A stretch of 53,072 nt of DNA from Sphingopyxis solisilvae (GCF_015475875.1 NZ_JADKYM010000022.1:1-53072); one strand, 5' to 3'; shown: positions 19,165 to 28,472, counted from the stretch's first letter. The notes: a model not told the origin generated them from the letters alone. Program-made: numbers and translations.

Positions 19165-19402
19165 TGACCCGAATGTCCTACGCTTCTGCGCACAGCGAAG
19201 CACGCGGGCACGACACGATGACGGACGATGCTCTCGCGGGTGTCGTCACCCGTCCAAGGTCATGTGCAAGCGGATCGTTCAACAACGCGCTTGCTATCCT
19301 ATTCTCGCGAGCGTCGCGTTGGTGAACGGTCCAGCGTCGCTCGCCGCATCCAAGCGCCGTTAACCGCGTTCGATTGACGAAAGACCTGCTTATAATGACG
19401 CT

Positions 19403-19632
19403 TGCCGCATGAAGGCTGACGCGCAACCGATGGCTGGGCGATAAGCGGCGGCGAAGGTTCGAACCGGGTTTGCGCAGGAACGCCGCGTGGCGCTCCAGCG
19501 TTAACACTAACGGATAATCCGTAGCTGGCTTGTTCCTCGCAGTGCTTTTCCGGCACAAATCACTGCCTGTTAAAGTTAGTCCCTTGCGCAGGATGGTGGG
19601 GGGGCGGGAGGACTTCCTCCCGCCCCTTTTTT
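19403..19632 (+). ncRNA. Candidate small RNA with own promoter and terminator
   Basis: A consensus -10 box TATAAT at 19391-19396 would start a transcript near 19403. A very strong intrinsic terminator closes it at 19601-19632, giving about 230 nt with no convincing reading frame. No -35 box is clear. The sequence does not show the signatures I know for 4.5S RNA, tmRNA or RNase P RNA. A leader or attenuator for the TonB-receptor gene is the main alternative. Confidence 0.35.
19601..19632 (+). terminator. Strong intrinsic terminator without an upstream gene
   Basis: Arms GGGGCGGGAGG (19601-19611) and CCTCCCGCCCC (19616-19626), loop ACTT, then six T residues (19627-19632). The stem is perfect over 11 bp. 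The nearest rightward coding sequence ends about 440 bp upstream, so it ends either a small RNA or a long 3' region. The rest of 19165-19867 holds no supported gene. Confidence 0.85.
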
Positions 19633-19867
19633 CTCGCCACGTCACATGGCCTTGCTCCCGACCGGAGAGTTAACTCGACGACCGATCAGCCCGCGACGGT
19701 GCGTCGTTCGACCGTGCGGCGACGACGTTGGCCGCGCTTCGCGAACGCTGACCTGTGTCAATCGGCCTATTCCCTCAGTCCGGTTGAACGGCGTTGTGCG
19801 GCATCATCTAGCGGACGGCAGTGCGCGCCACTGGGCGCGACGCAAGCTGAAACAGGGGAGATACGCG

Positions 19868-22795
19868 TTGAACAACAGGAATCACGGGCCGTCGGTCGCG
19901 AGCCGCGTCGGGCTGCTGGCGCTTGCCGCGGCACTGGCTGCGCCTGCTCAAGCCCAAGACAGTGCTAAGGGTGAAGCCATTGCTGCAGAAAGCGTGCCGT
20001 CGACCGAAATAGTCGTCACCGGATCGCGAATCGCACGATCCAATCTCGATAACAGCACCGCGACGCTGGTTATCGGCGGCGAGATGCTCAATCGCCAGAA
20101 CTATGAAAATATAGCCGACATCGTGACCTCGATGCCGCAATTCGCGCCATCGTTCGGAAACGGTCGCACGACATCTTCCTTCTCGGGTGCGGCGGCGTCG
20201 GGCCTCAATTTTACAAATCTTCGTAACCTAGGCGCAGTCCGCAGCGTCGTTCTCATCAACGGTCGTCGCGCGCCCGGCGGTACGCCGCTGCAGCCATCAG
20301 TCGACTTTAACACCTTGCCCACCGCCAATATCGACCGCATCGAAGTCATCACCGGCGGGGCCTCGGCGGTGTACGGCGCCGACGCGGTCGCCGGCGTTGT
20401 CAATATCATCACCAAGAGCCGGTTCCGCGGTCTTGAGGTGGGTGGCAGCTTCGGCATCGCCGAACGCGGCTACAACAAGAACAGCAATGCTTACCTGATG
20501 TTCGGCGGTGAGCTTGGCGATGGCGGCCATGTTTTGCTGACTGCCCAATATACTTATGAGGGCCTTGTCAGCTGCGCCGATACCTACGTCTGCGGCACCG
20601 ATATTCGCTATAACAATCCAGCGGAAGGGCCGGTCTTTGCGCCGGGTACAGGGCTTACCGGCGTGCCGCCGCTGTCGGCGGTCGCGCTTGGCGGCAACTT
20701 TTTCCTCGGCTCGGGCGCCAGCGCCCTCCAGCTGACCCGCAACCTCCAGACCGGGCAGCTCCAGACCTTCAACCTCGCTCGTGACGGCTTTAATCGGAAT
20801 CCCGAGCGAACACTCGCCATCCCGACCAAGCGACTGATGTTCGCGGCTGAGGCCGAATACCCGGTGAGTGACGCGATCACCGCTTTCGCCGAATTCAATT
20901 ACGGCCGCTCGTCGACCGATGGTCCGATCGAGGCGGCGCCGTTCCAGAGCACCACCAACCTGTTCGGGGGCCGTCCCGGTTCACCCGGCGTGCCGGTCAC
21001 CATACCGGTCGACAATCCCTTCTTTCTTGCCGCGACCACGGCCGCGCAGCGCGCGGTGCTGACCCCCGCTCAGATTGCGGGCGGGATCGACTGGTGGCAG
21101 CGCTTTTCGGAGTTCGGGAAGCGCGGAGCGACCAACGAGCGAAACACTGTCCGCCTTGTGGCGGGTCTGAAGGGCGATCTTGATTTCGGCGCGGGCGATT
21201 GGAGATGGGAGACCTCCTACGTCTATGGCCGCACCGAACTCAACAGCCGCACCGATGGCCTTGTGGCAACCGACCGGCTCTACTACGGCCTGCGCGTCGA
21301 GGCCGACCCTGCGAACCCGGGCAAGTTCCGCTGCGTCGATCCGGGCGCGCGTGCGCAAGGCTGCGTGCCGATCAACCCGTTTGCGCCTTATACGCAGGAC
21401 CAGATCGATTATCTCACCGTATCGGCCGGACAAAGCGGCATCAGCACGCTCCACGACTTCAACGCCTTTGTCTCGGGTTCGCCATTCACCTTGCCGGGCG
21501 GACCGGTCAGCGTGGCACTCGGCGTCAATTATCGATCCTTCTCCGGCTTTCAGGATGCCGATGAGGCGATCAACCTTGGCCTGACGACCGGCAACCAGAT
21601 CGGTGACAATGAATTCGTCAAGACGAAGACGAAAGAGGCTTATGCCGAGATTGTCGTGCCGTTGCTCCGCGACAAGCAGTTCTTCCGGACGCTCGAGCTC
21701 GAAGGCGCCTATCGTCTCTCCGATCCGAGCCGCGGGTCCAGCTATCAGACGTGGAAGGCGGGCGGCACATGGGAGCCTTTCGAAGGCCTTCGGTTCCGCG
21801 GCATCCGGGCACGCGCCGTGCGTACGCCGACCCCGGGCGAGCTCACGGGGCTGGGTCAGACGTTCGGAACGGTAAGCGATCCGTGCCGTGCGGTGAGCCG
21901 GAATGCCAATGCCACCCGCGCTGCGAACTGCGCCGCGGACGGGGTTCCCGCGAATTACGATCCCCCGCTGTCAGTGCAACAGAGCGTGGCCGGGACGATC
22001 GGCGGTAATCCTGATCTTCGCCCGGAGAAGGCCGACACCTGGACCTACGGCCTGGTGCTGACGCCGCGCTTCCTGCCTGGCTTCGCGCTCACCGTCGATC
22101 GTTTCGACATCAAGATCGACGGTTTTATCAATACGGTTGGCCGACAGGCGAAGGTGAACCTTTGCTATGACACGGTCGATCGGCAGTTTTGCGGCGACAT
22201 TACGCGTAGCTTCCGCCCCGAGGTCGGTGGGAATTTCGCCTTGACGGCGATCGATGACCAGCTGCTCAACGTGAACACGTTCCGCGTCAAAGGATTCGAC
22301 GTGGAAGCGCGCTACAGCTTCGATCCTGGCCTTTCGATCGGGAATGACCCAAGCCAGCTGATGCTGCAGCTGCTGTCGACGATTTACGACAAGGCAGAGC
22401 AGACCCAGCCCACCGGCCAGGTCACCAAGCTTGACGGATATGCGGGCGGCGATACCGCGACCCAAGGTTTCCTGCGCTGGCAGGCGACTGGCAATATCGT
22501 CTATTCGTCGGGGCCGTTCGGCCTGACCTACAGCATGCGCTACATCCCCAAGACCAAGGCCAGTCCATTCCTGACCGGCTTCCCGAAGATCCCGGCGGCA
22601 AGCTATCACAATCTGCGGCTCAGCTTCGACGTCAAGGAGAAGGCGAACTTTTACATCGGCGTGAACAACCTGTTCGATCGCAAGCCGCCGATCGTTCCGG
22701 ACAACTCGTCGGGCTCGCAGGCGCAGAACACGATCTCGGGCTTCTATGATGTCTTTGGACGGTCCTTCTTTGTCGGAACGAAGCTCAACTTCTAG
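19868..22795 (+). CDS. TonB-dependent outer-membrane receptor
   Basis: A 975-residue outer-membrane transporter energised by TonB/ExbBD. A signal peptide (VGLLALAAALAAPAQAQ) is followed by a TonB box-like EIVVTGSRI, the plug domain (ENIADIVTSMPQFAPSFG, VVLINGRRAPGG, DRIEVITGGASAVYGADAVAGVVNIITK) and a long beta-barrel ending in aromatic KLNF, as outer-membrane proteins require. The start is TTG 19868 with GGGGAGA upstream; the 74 residues further upstream in frame are unlike the family. Plug and barrel look like the sphingomonad receptors for complex organic or peptide/sugar ligands. No siderophore genes are nearby, so the ligand is unknown. Confidence 0.93.
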   Translation: MNNRNHGPSVASRVGLLALAAALAAPAQAQDSAKGEAIAAESVPSTEIVVTGSRIARSNLDNSTATLVIGGEMLNRQNYENIADIVTSMPQFAPSFGNGRTTSSFSGAAASGLNFTNLRNLGAVRSVVLINGRRAPGGTPLQPSVDFNTLPTANIDRIEVITGGASAVYGADAVAGVVNIITKSRFRGLEVGGSFGIAERGYNKNSNAYLMFGGELGDGGHVLLTAQYTYEGLVSCADTYVCGTDIRYNNPAEGPVFAPGTGLTGVPPLSAVALGGNFFLGSGASALQLTRNLQTGQLQTFNLARDGFNRNPERTLAIPTKRLMFAAEAEYPVSDAITAFAEFNYGRSSTDGPIEAAPFQSTTNLFGGRPGSPGVPVTIPVDNPFFLAATTAAQRAVLTPAQIAGGIDWWQRFSEFGKRGATNERNTVRLVAGLKGDLDFGAGDWRWETSYVYGRTELNSRTDGLVATDRLYYGLRVEADPANPGKFRCVDPGARAQGCVPINPFAPYTQDQIDYLTVSAGQSGISTLHDFNAFVSGSPFTLPGGPVSVALGVNYRSFSGFQDADEAINLGLTTGNQIGDNEFVKTKTKEAYAEIVVPLLRDKQFFRTLELEGAYRLSDPSRGSSYQTWKAGGTWEPFEGLRFRGIRARAVRTPTPGELTGLGQTFGTVSDPCRAVSRNANATRAANCAADGVPANYDPPLSVQQSVAGTIGGNPDLRPEKADTWTYGLVLTPRFLPGFALTVDRFDIKIDGFINTVGRQAKVNLCYDTVDRQFCGDITRSFRPEVGGNFALTAIDDQLLNVNTFRVKGFDVEARYSFDPGLSIGNDPSQLMLQLLSTIYDKAEQTQPTGQVTKLDGYAGGDTATQGFLRWQATGNIVYSSGPFGLTYSMRYIPKTKASPFLTGFPKIPAASYHNLRLSFDVKEKANFYIGVNNLFDRKPPIVPDNSSGSQAQNTISGFYDVFGRSFFVGTKLNF

Positions 22796-23218
22796 GTCGG
22801 CGTATCCCAGCGGCCGGGCAGCGATCCGCTGCTCGGCCTGTCTGTCAAGCAAGGCGGGGGCGCAGAATATATTCGTGCCGACCCGAGCCGTTGTTGGAAA
22901 TCATTTGCGCGACCGCGTCCACGAACGTGACTGACGCCAGGGAGGGAAGGGGCACGAATGCCCCGATCGCGCCTGGTGTTTGGCAACTCTGCCCGCTCGA
23001 ACTATTGTCCTGAAAGGCGCGCCTTGGGCGCTGTCCGGCGGCGATCAGAGGCATAGGGTTGACCCACACTCTGAGGAGCGGGCCATCCTGGTAAGCCGGA
23101 CATCCTGCTGCAGTGATGGCCTCGCCGGGGTGCCCGTCCCAACGGTTAGGGCGGCGTCCGCTTCGCGTGCCTATTTTCGCCAGCCCCAGATCGCGTTCGG
23201 CGATATACGCAACACGCG
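22796..23218. other. Gene-free stretch between the TonB receptor and GNAT genes
   Basis: About 420 bp between convergent genes. It holds one hairpin (22812-22838) and otherwise nothing I can support. Short open frames here lack any recognisable feature. Confidence 0.35.
22812..22838 (+). terminator. Hairpin after the TonB receptor gene, possible terminator
   Basis: GGCCGGGCAGCG (22812-22823) pairs with CGCTGCTCGGCC (22827-22838) with one G-U pair and a 3-base loop, 17 bp after the stop codon. There is no T run, so termination would be weak or factor-dependent. It may only protect the mRNA end. Confidence 0.4.
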
Positions 23219-23686
23219 TTATTCATTGAGCTCAGGCGATATGGCGTCGTGAGACGGGCGGATGCCGTAGATCATGGGCCGCACAACTTCCATGAATGAT
23301 GCGGGGGCCGCCAAACTGGTGAAACCAAAGGGTTCGTAAAGTTTGTGGGCATCGCTGGTGGCAAGCATGATGCGGCGCAAGCCCGGAACGAAATCCTGGC
23401 CGAGCAGCAAGGCGACCAGTGCTTTACCGATTCCGCGTCCGCGCCTTGCCGGATCGACGATGACATCGCAAAGATAAGCGAAAGTGGCCTCGTCAGTGAC
23501 GAGCCGCGCAAAACCGACCAACCTGCCCTGGGCGTCATAGGCGCCAGCACAACAGGATTGGGCAACCGCCTTTGCAACTGTACCGAACGGGATGCCATGC
23601 GACCAATAGGCAGACGACAATAAGGCGTGTACCGCGTGAATGTCGATCCGCGCAGGGTCCAGCGAATAGTCGATTTGGCAGCTCAC
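23219..23686 (-). CDS. GNAT-family N-acetyltransferase
   Basis: A 155-residue acetyltransferase. The acetyl-CoA-binding loop is RRGRGIGKALVALLL (motif A, R/Q-x-x-G-x-G/A), preceded by the strand FAYLCDVIVDPA and followed by LYEPFGF near the end. The substrate is not predictable. GTG 23686 was chosen because GGGAG sits 7 bp before it on the minus strand, and the family typically begins close to IDYSLDP. A longer TTG start at 23713 is possible. It is convergent with the TonB-receptor gene. Confidence 0.85.
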   Translation of the reverse strand: MSCQIDYSLDPARIDIHAVHALLSSAYWSHGIPFGTVAKAVAQSCCAGAYDAQGRLVGFARLVTDEATFAYLCDVIVDPARRGRGIGKALVALLLGQDFVPGLRRIMLATSDAHKLYEPFGFTSLAAPASFMEVVRPMIYGIRPSHDAISPELNE

Positions 23687-24070
23687 CACCGCGCTCCCAT
23701 CGCATCGCACCAAACAAGTGTTTCCGGTCCAGCGCCTGGCTGGCTCGTGGTATTGCAGTTATCCAAATCGCCGGCCCGAAAATCTACGCAACCGCCCAAC
23801 CGGACCCCAAAGGCCGCTTGGCGTTCGCCTTTCGCAAGACTGGAAACCCTATGACTGGCACCCTGTTCAACGATCAAGCGCCGTTCATCCAGTCGCACGT
23901 GCAAACGCCGCACGATTGGATGTGCCGCAACATGCGGCAGAGCAACCGCATTGAAAAGCCAAGTTGTTTGCCCGCTACGGTTTGACAACCCGCGATCGGG
24001 CGACGCACGAACCATATGGTGCGTAGGGCAGTCGCGCTGTCTGGCTGCCGAGTATGGCAAGCCTGCCAAA
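23687..24070. other. Gene-free stretch, nothing recognised
   Basis: About 380 bp between two leftward genes. Open frames on both strands overlap one another and none looks like a known protein. No repeat or terminator is evident. It may be degraded coding sequence, but I cannot support a parent gene. Confidence 0.3.
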
Positions 24071-24427
24071 CTAGCGATCCGTCGGCTCCAGCCTCGTTAT
24101 CAGTTGCCCGAACTCAGGTGCCGCCTCGCCGGCCTCGATTTCGGCATGTTCGGCCTCCGCCGACATGGAAAGCAGATACTCGGCGTCGAAATCATAATAT
24201 TTCGCCACATGAGGCGACGGCCCGGCGAACGAGCGGACGGCCGTCATGTCTTTCCAGAAGGTCAACATGGTCACGTCGACGGCGTCGCCGCGCCGAGCGG
24301 CCAAGCAGAATGCCCCGAGGTTCCCAGCGATCCGGCGATAGTCCGGAATCGCGATCTCATTCATCAGCCGGATATAGGCGTCCGCGCGATCGGCGCGCAC
24401 CGTTCCTGTCCAACGTCTCGCAATCAT
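24071..24427 (-). CDS. Antibiotic-biosynthesis-monooxygenase (ABM) fold protein
   Basis: A 118-residue protein with a dimeric alpha/beta-barrel layout: ARRWTGTVRADRADAYIRLM at the N terminus and CLAARRGDAVDVTMLTFWKDMTAVRSFAG in the middle, then an ending ...AKYYDFDAEYLL. Such proteins include cofactor-free monooxygenases and haem-degrading enzymes, but many have no known activity. The start at 24427 follows GGGAGAAACG on the minus strand. The gene stands alone. Confidence 0.6.
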   Translation of the reverse strand: MIARRWTGTVRADRADAYIRLMNEIAIPDYRRIAGNLGAFCLAARRGDAVDVTMLTFWKDMTAVRSFAGPSPHVAKYYDFDAEYLLSMSAEAEHAEIEAGEAAPEFGQLITRLEPTDR

Positions 24428-24796
24428 CAGCGTTTCTCCCGCCAGGTAAGGGCATATGAATGTTGCTGCGGATTTAGAGGACCGTCGGGGCCGACGATTG
24501 CAAGGAAGATATTGCCAGAATGCAGGGCGCGACCCGATGGCGGGGCACACGCGGGCGGTACCGTCGGCAAAACATGTGGAGAGAAGCGGTCACGATGCGC
24601 GGCGCCTCGGTTGTTGGCTTCCTTCGATTGGAGAGCGCCCCGGCCTACGATGCGACAAGTGGCCAGGCCCTTCTTTCCTTCATACTATCGTGCAGGCGAC
24701 TGGCAAATATTTGCGGAGGGTTGGCAATTGCTATCATGGCGTGCGCGGGCATAACGCTGGACAAGGCGCGGGAAGCTTAGCCGAAAGAGGACCACT
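24428..24796. other. Gene-free stretch before the rhodanese gene
   Basis: About 370 bp between divergent genes, which should contain promoters for both. The rightward open frames here have no recognisable domain. No palindrome stands out. Confidence 0.3.
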
Positions 24797-25198
24797 ATGC
24801 CCCGCAACGCCGTGACCCGGATTCCCGCTGCTCCTGCAGATGTTGCACAGCATCACTTCGAGAGCGAGTTTACCTTCGAAACCGACTGCGCAGATGTGCA
24901 TGAGGCAATGGCCTCCGCCGATCCGGGTTTCGTCCTTCTCGACGTTCGGGCGCCCAGCCACTTTGCCGCCGGTCATGTTCCCGGTGCGGTGAATCTCCCG
25001 CATGGCAAGATCATTCGCTCGAAGCTGTCTGATTATCCTGATGACACGCTCTTCGTCGTTTATTGCGACGGCCCGCATTGCAACGGGGCGTCGCGCGGTG
25101 CGGCGCGGCTTGCAGCGCTCGGGCGTCCGGTCAAGAAAATGGCCGGCGGCATCCATGGATGGGAGCTCGACGGTTTTTGTCTTGCGAAGGGCTGGTAA
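24797..25198 (+). CDS. Rhodanese-like domain protein
   Basis: A 133-residue single rhodanese domain: FVLLDVRAPSHFAAGHVPGAVNLPHG forms the CDC25-like first half, and the active-site loop is Cys95 in HCNGASRG, following Cys90 (VVYCDGPHC). Rhodaneses move sulfane sulfur, for example to cyanide or to a thiol acceptor. A pair of cysteines five residues apart suggests an intramolecular disulfide or persulfide exchange, which is inference. AGAGGACC precedes the ATG. The DJ-1-like gene follows 53 bp downstream on the same strand. Confidence 0.85.
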   Translation: MPRNAVTRIPAAPADVAQHHFESEFTFETDCADVHEAMASADPGFVLLDVRAPSHFAAGHVPGAVNLPHGKIIRSKLSDYPDDTLFVVYCDGPHCNGASRGAARLAALGRPVKKMAGGIHGWELDGFCLAKGW

Positions 25199-25251
25199 AT
25201 TGCGGTCGCGTATCCGATTCTGTTCGATCCCCGAGCCGAAAGCTGTTCGCC

Positions 25252-25845
25252 ATGAAGCGTGATGTTGCGATACTTGTCTTCGAGGATGCCGAAGTGCTGG
25301 ACTTCGCCGGGCCGTTCGAGGTGTTTTCGGTAGCTTCGGAGCTGCACGATCACGCCCTGTTCGACGTCCGGATCGTCGCCGCCACCGGTGCGCCGGTGCG
25401 CGCCGTGAACGGCTTCATGGTCGTCCCCAACGCCACCTTTGCGGGGATGCGCCAGCCCGATATCCTGGTCATCGCCGGCGGGGCCGGAACCCGGCGCGTC
25501 ATGAGCGATCCAGAATTGATCGCATGGGCGGGGAACGCTGCAGCTTCGGCCGAGATTATCTTGTCCGTGTGCAGCGGCGCGCGCATCCTCGCCGCGCTTG
25601 GCTTGCTCGACGATCTCGAGGTAACCACCCATCATCAGATGTTCGACCATATTGCAGAGCTCGCTCCCCGTGCCCACCTGCGGCCGGGCGCGCGATTTGT
25701 CGATACCGGAAAGATCATCACGACAGGCGGGATCAGCGCCGGGATCGATGGCGCATTTCACGTCGTATCGCGCCTTCACGGCACGGGTTTGGCGGCAGCG
25801 ACGGCGCGATATATGGAATATGAGCACCGCGCGGAGACGGGCTGA
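25252..25845 (+). CDS. DJ-1/PfpI-family protein, isonitrile-hydratase-like
   Basis: A 197-residue glutamine-amidotransferase-like protein. The nucleophile elbow is Cys107 in SVCSGARILA, with Glu/Asp near the N terminus (FEDAEVLDFAGPFEVF) and the family motif TTHHQMFDHI. It is close to the InhA/ThiJ-like subgroup that hydrates isonitriles to N-formamides, but the same residues occur in proteins of unknown role. ATG 25252 was chosen because the first 63 residues of the longer frame overlap the rhodanese gene. It converges with the HD-protein gene. Confidence 0.8.
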   Translation: MKRDVAILVFEDAEVLDFAGPFEVFSVASELHDHALFDVRIVAATGAPVRAVNGFMVVPNATFAGMRQPDILVIAGGAGTRRVMSDPELIAWAGNAAASAEIILSVCSGARILAALGLLDDLEVTTHHQMFDHIAELAPRAHLRPGARFVDTGKIITTGGISAGIDGAFHVVSRLHGTGLAAATARYMEYEHRAETG

Positions 25846-25870
25846 CGGAACGGGTGACCCGGATCTGCTC

Positions 25871-26536
25871 TCAATCGTCGAACGGCGCGCCGGCGATCAG
25901 GTCGCGCGCATTCGGCACATCATACTCGCCCAATTCATGGTACCGGATCATCGTGACGGGATGGCAGGGCGGAGGCGGCGATGTGGCCGCTTCGCTCGCG
26001 AGGAGCCGATAAAAACCGGACTTGAAGTTCAGCCGCGGATAGCAGGCGACGATGCGTGCGACAACCGCAGGATCGATGAGGTCGATACCCGCTCCTACAA
26101 CGTCGGCGAGTATACCCATTTGCACGGCCCACGCCTCATCTTCCTTGTGCAAGTTGAAATCATAAGGGTGCAGCGCAATGATGTCCCACAGCAGCCATGC
26201 GCGATCGCCCGCCATGCCCCGCTCGACGGCAAAATCTCGTGCAAGATTTGCGCTGCGGATTTCGAAGCGCTCGATGCCAGGGCATCGATGTTCGGCCAAG
26301 CCTAGATCGTGAAGCACCGCGGAAACAATGATGAGTTCGCGATCTTCGCTATTGGGGCGCTGATCGGTAAATGCGTGCGCAAAAAGTGCGCTGCGCATGA
26401 CATGGTTAAACAGCATCGGCGAGCCATTGGCATACGCCTTCTCAATTGCCTCGGCCACCAACTTGGTGTCGGGGAGGCAGATGCCGGTGCGCTCGGCAAT
26501 TTCGTCGCTAATTCTTCTGCTGTCCATCACGATCAT
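25871..26536 (-). CDS. HD-domain protein, cyanamide-hydratase-like
   Basis: A 221-residue metal-dependent HD protein. The metal-binding motif is VSAVLHDLGLAEH, with an upstream His in LFNHVMRSALFAHAF and a downstream His in IIALHPYDF. The pattern of rFEIRSANLARDF followed by a helix and LH matches bacterial homologues of fungal cyanamide hydratase (urea from cyanamide). True activity is unproven, and many such proteins are phosphohydrolases. GGAGA lies before ATG 26536 on the minus strand. It is 165 bp downstream of the GATase-AraC regulator gene, same strand. Confidence 0.75.
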   Translation of the reverse strand: MIVMDSRRISDEIAERTGICLPDTKLVAEAIEKAYANGSPMLFNHVMRSALFAHAFTDQRPNSEDRELIIVSAVLHDLGLAEHRCPGIERFEIRSANLARDFAVERGMAGDRAWLLWDIIALHPYDFNLHKEDEAWAVQMGILADVVGAGIDLIDPAVVARIVACYPRLNFKSGFYRLLASEAATSPPPPCHPVTMIRYHELGEYDVPNARDLIAGAPFDD

Positions 26537-26701
26537 ATCTCCGCAACGGCCAAAATGACACTTTGGCGCTTGTGGGCCATGCAGAAAATGGCCAATTCGA
26601 CCAACTATTATGCCATGCTCGGCACGGCTTGGCCGCAGTCGCTTGGATCGCCACGTAACATGGCGCGGGCCGCATTAATCGGCCGGACAGGTGAAGGCGT
26701 C

Positions 26702-27676
26702 CTATTCGGCGGCGACAGCCATGGCGGTTTCCCCGCAAAACTGCCGCCTGTAATCGGCGGGTGTGCAACCGACGACGCGCTTGAAATGGATCCGCATCGT
26801 CTCGGCGCTGCTGAATCCGGCATGGAATGCCGTTTGATCGATGGAAAGGCGACCGGTCTCCAGCAACTCTCGTGCGACGGCGATGCGCTCCATCAACAGC
26901 CAGTCATAGGGGGATTGTCCCGTCGTCTCCTTGAATCGCCTGAAAAAGGTTCGCGCGCTCATTGCGGCCCTTTTAGCCAGCTCTTCGACCGTCATTTCCT
27001 CGGCCGAATGTTCCCGCATCCATTTGATGACGCCCGTCAGGCGCGAATCCTTGAGCTCCACCACCGGACGGATCGCAAATTGCGACTGGCCCCCCTCGCG
27101 GTGGGGAGGGATGTTGAGCCGCCTCGCTACTGCATTGCAGACCTTGCTTCCGTGATCGCGTCGCACAATGTGAAGCAGCATGTCGAGGCCGGCGGCCGAT
27201 CCGGCGGCGGTGACGATGTCGCCTTCATCGACGTACAGAACGTCGGGATCGACCCGCACCGCGGGGTAGGCTGCCTGGAGCTTGTCGGCATACATCCAGT
27301 GGGTCGCCGCGCGGCGACCGTCGAGAAGGCCGAGCGACGCGAGAAGAAACGCGCCCGAGCAGATCGAAAGGATGCGCGCGCCGCGCGCGGACGCCGCGAG
27401 CAGCGCGTCGGCAAGCGCGCCGGGCGGAGATAATTCGCTGTCCCAGGCGGGGATGATGATCGTATCGGCGCGCATCAAGACGTCGAGGCCGTGCGGCACA
27501 TTCAGTTCGATGCCGCCCAGCGAGGCAATTGCCCCCGGTGCGACCGCAGCGATCGCAAAATCATACCATGCCAACCCCAGTTCTGCTCGTGACCTACCAA
27601 AGATTTCGACGGCACAGCTTAGCTCGAAAAGCGAAACCCGGGCATGCGCGAATACGACGACGAAATGGTCACGCAT
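26702..27676 (-). CDS. GATase1-AraC (FtrA/GlxA-type) transcriptional regulator
   Basis: A 324-residue regulator. The N-terminal DJ-1/PfpI-like domain (about 1-190, SICSGAFLLASLGLLDG with Cys, then ATHWMYADKL) usually acts as a sensor rather than an enzyme. The C-terminal AraC domain (about 215-315) has two helix-turn-helix units: TVEELAKRAAMSARTFFRRFKETTG and SIDQTAFHAGFSSAETMRIHFKRVVG. ATG 27676 is used because the longer frame lacks a ribosome site while CGAGGA precedes this one. The HD-protein gene downstream is the likely co-regulated partner. The divergent tetR starts 209 bp away. Confidence 0.9.
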   Translation of the reverse strand: MRDHFVVVFAHARVSLFELSCAVEIFGRSRAELGLAWYDFAIAAVAPGAIASLGGIELNVPHGLDVLMRADTIIIPAWDSELSPPGALADALLAASARGARILSICSGAFLLASLGLLDGRRAATHWMYADKLQAAYPAVRVDPDVLYVDEGDIVTAAGSAAGLDMLLHIVRRDHGSKVCNAVARRLNIPPHREGGQSQFAIRPVVELKDSRLTGVIKWMREHSAEEMTVEELAKRAAMSARTFFRRFKETTGQSPYDWLLMERIAVARELLETGRLSIDQTAFHAGFSSAETMRIHFKRVVGCTPADYRRQFCGETAMAVAAE

Positions 27677-27851
27677 GGCGGTATCCTCGTGATAGACATC
27701 TATATGCCATCGTAAGGGCAATGTTGGCGGAGCGAAAGGACGCGAACCAACACAGGCAGAATCAACGCACGAATTGGCAGATTCATCATGTCACTGCTTC
27801 CGCCGAATACCGCCATGATTGCGTCAAATCCTGCCGGATGGCCGTGGCGCA

Positions 27852-27886
27852 TTGACAAAAAGAACGATCGGTCTATTTTTTGGGGA
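27852..27886 (+). promoter_or_regulatory. tetR promoter with embedded operator
   Basis: A -35 box TTGACA (27852-27857), 16-bp spacer and -10 TATTTT (27874-27879) predict a transcript starting at or next to the ATG at 27886, so the mRNA would be leaderless. The spacer holds AGAACGATCGGTCT (27861-27874), a near-palindrome that recurs at 28506-28523. This fits autorepression by the TetR protein. Confidence 0.55.
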
Positions 27887-28470
27887 TGGGAAAAGGCGAG
27901 GAAACACGCGATCGTATCGTTGCCTTCGGGTTGAATAGAGCCGCTGTCGAGGGGCTGGATGCGATCACCTTGGGTGCAACTGCGGCGCGGCTTCAAATGT
28001 CGAAATCGGGGCTGTTTGCGCATTTTGGCAGCAAGGATGCACTGCAGGTGGCGATCATCGAACGGGCGATCGAAAGGTTTCGGGCCAAGGTAGTCGAGCC
28101 GGCGCTAGGCCTCGCGGGTGCGCGCGCTCAGTTGGACTCGCTGCTGTCCAGTTTCATGCAGTGGATGGACGGAGATGAGGAAATACCTGGCTGTCCATTT
28201 GTCCTTGCTCTCCAGGATTTTCGTGATCGGCCGGGCGAGGTTCGCGACGCGCTGACGCGATCCGAATTGGCGTGGCGTGCATTACTAGTCGAAAAAGTCT
28301 CGGCGGCTCAACGCGAGGGCGGGATTGTACGAAAGGCCGCGGCAACTCAGATCGTGTTTGAACTCTTGGGCGTCATATTTTCCTACCAAGTGGCAAAGGC
28401 CATTCTGGATGACGGACAAGCGCCGAGGCGTGCAGACGAAGCCTTTCAAGCGATATTGGATAGGGCCTGA
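27886..28470 (+). CDS. TetR/AcrR-family regulator of the glutathione-transferase operon
   Basis: A 194-residue regulator. The helix-turn-helix is at about residues 8-52 (RDRIVAFGLNRAAVEGLDAITLGATAARLQMSKSGLFAHFGSKDAL) with the signature KSGLFAHFGS. The C-terminal domain is of the TetR_C_33-like sort, with a WMDGDEEIPGCPFV segment often seen in regulators sensing electrophiles or fatty compounds. I prefer ATG 27886; an in-frame TTG lies at 27880. It is the first gene of a compact rightward operon of six genes and carries candidate operators before and after it. Confidence 0.88.
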   Translation: MGKGEETRDRIVAFGLNRAAVEGLDAITLGATAARLQMSKSGLFAHFGSKDALQVAIIERAIERFRAKVVEPALGLAGARAQLDSLLSSFMQWMDGDEEIPGCPFVLALQDFRDRPGEVRDALTRSELAWRALLVEKVSAAQREGGIVRKAAATQIVFELLGVIFSYQVAKAILDDGQAPRRADEAFQAILDRA

Positions 28471-28472
28471 CA

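Noticed and set aside
19178..19645. Leftward open frame of 155 residues over the candidate small-RNA region
   Set aside because: Composition is Arg/Ser-rich with no recognisable fold, no ribosome site is visible, and it runs through the strong terminator stem on the opposite strand.
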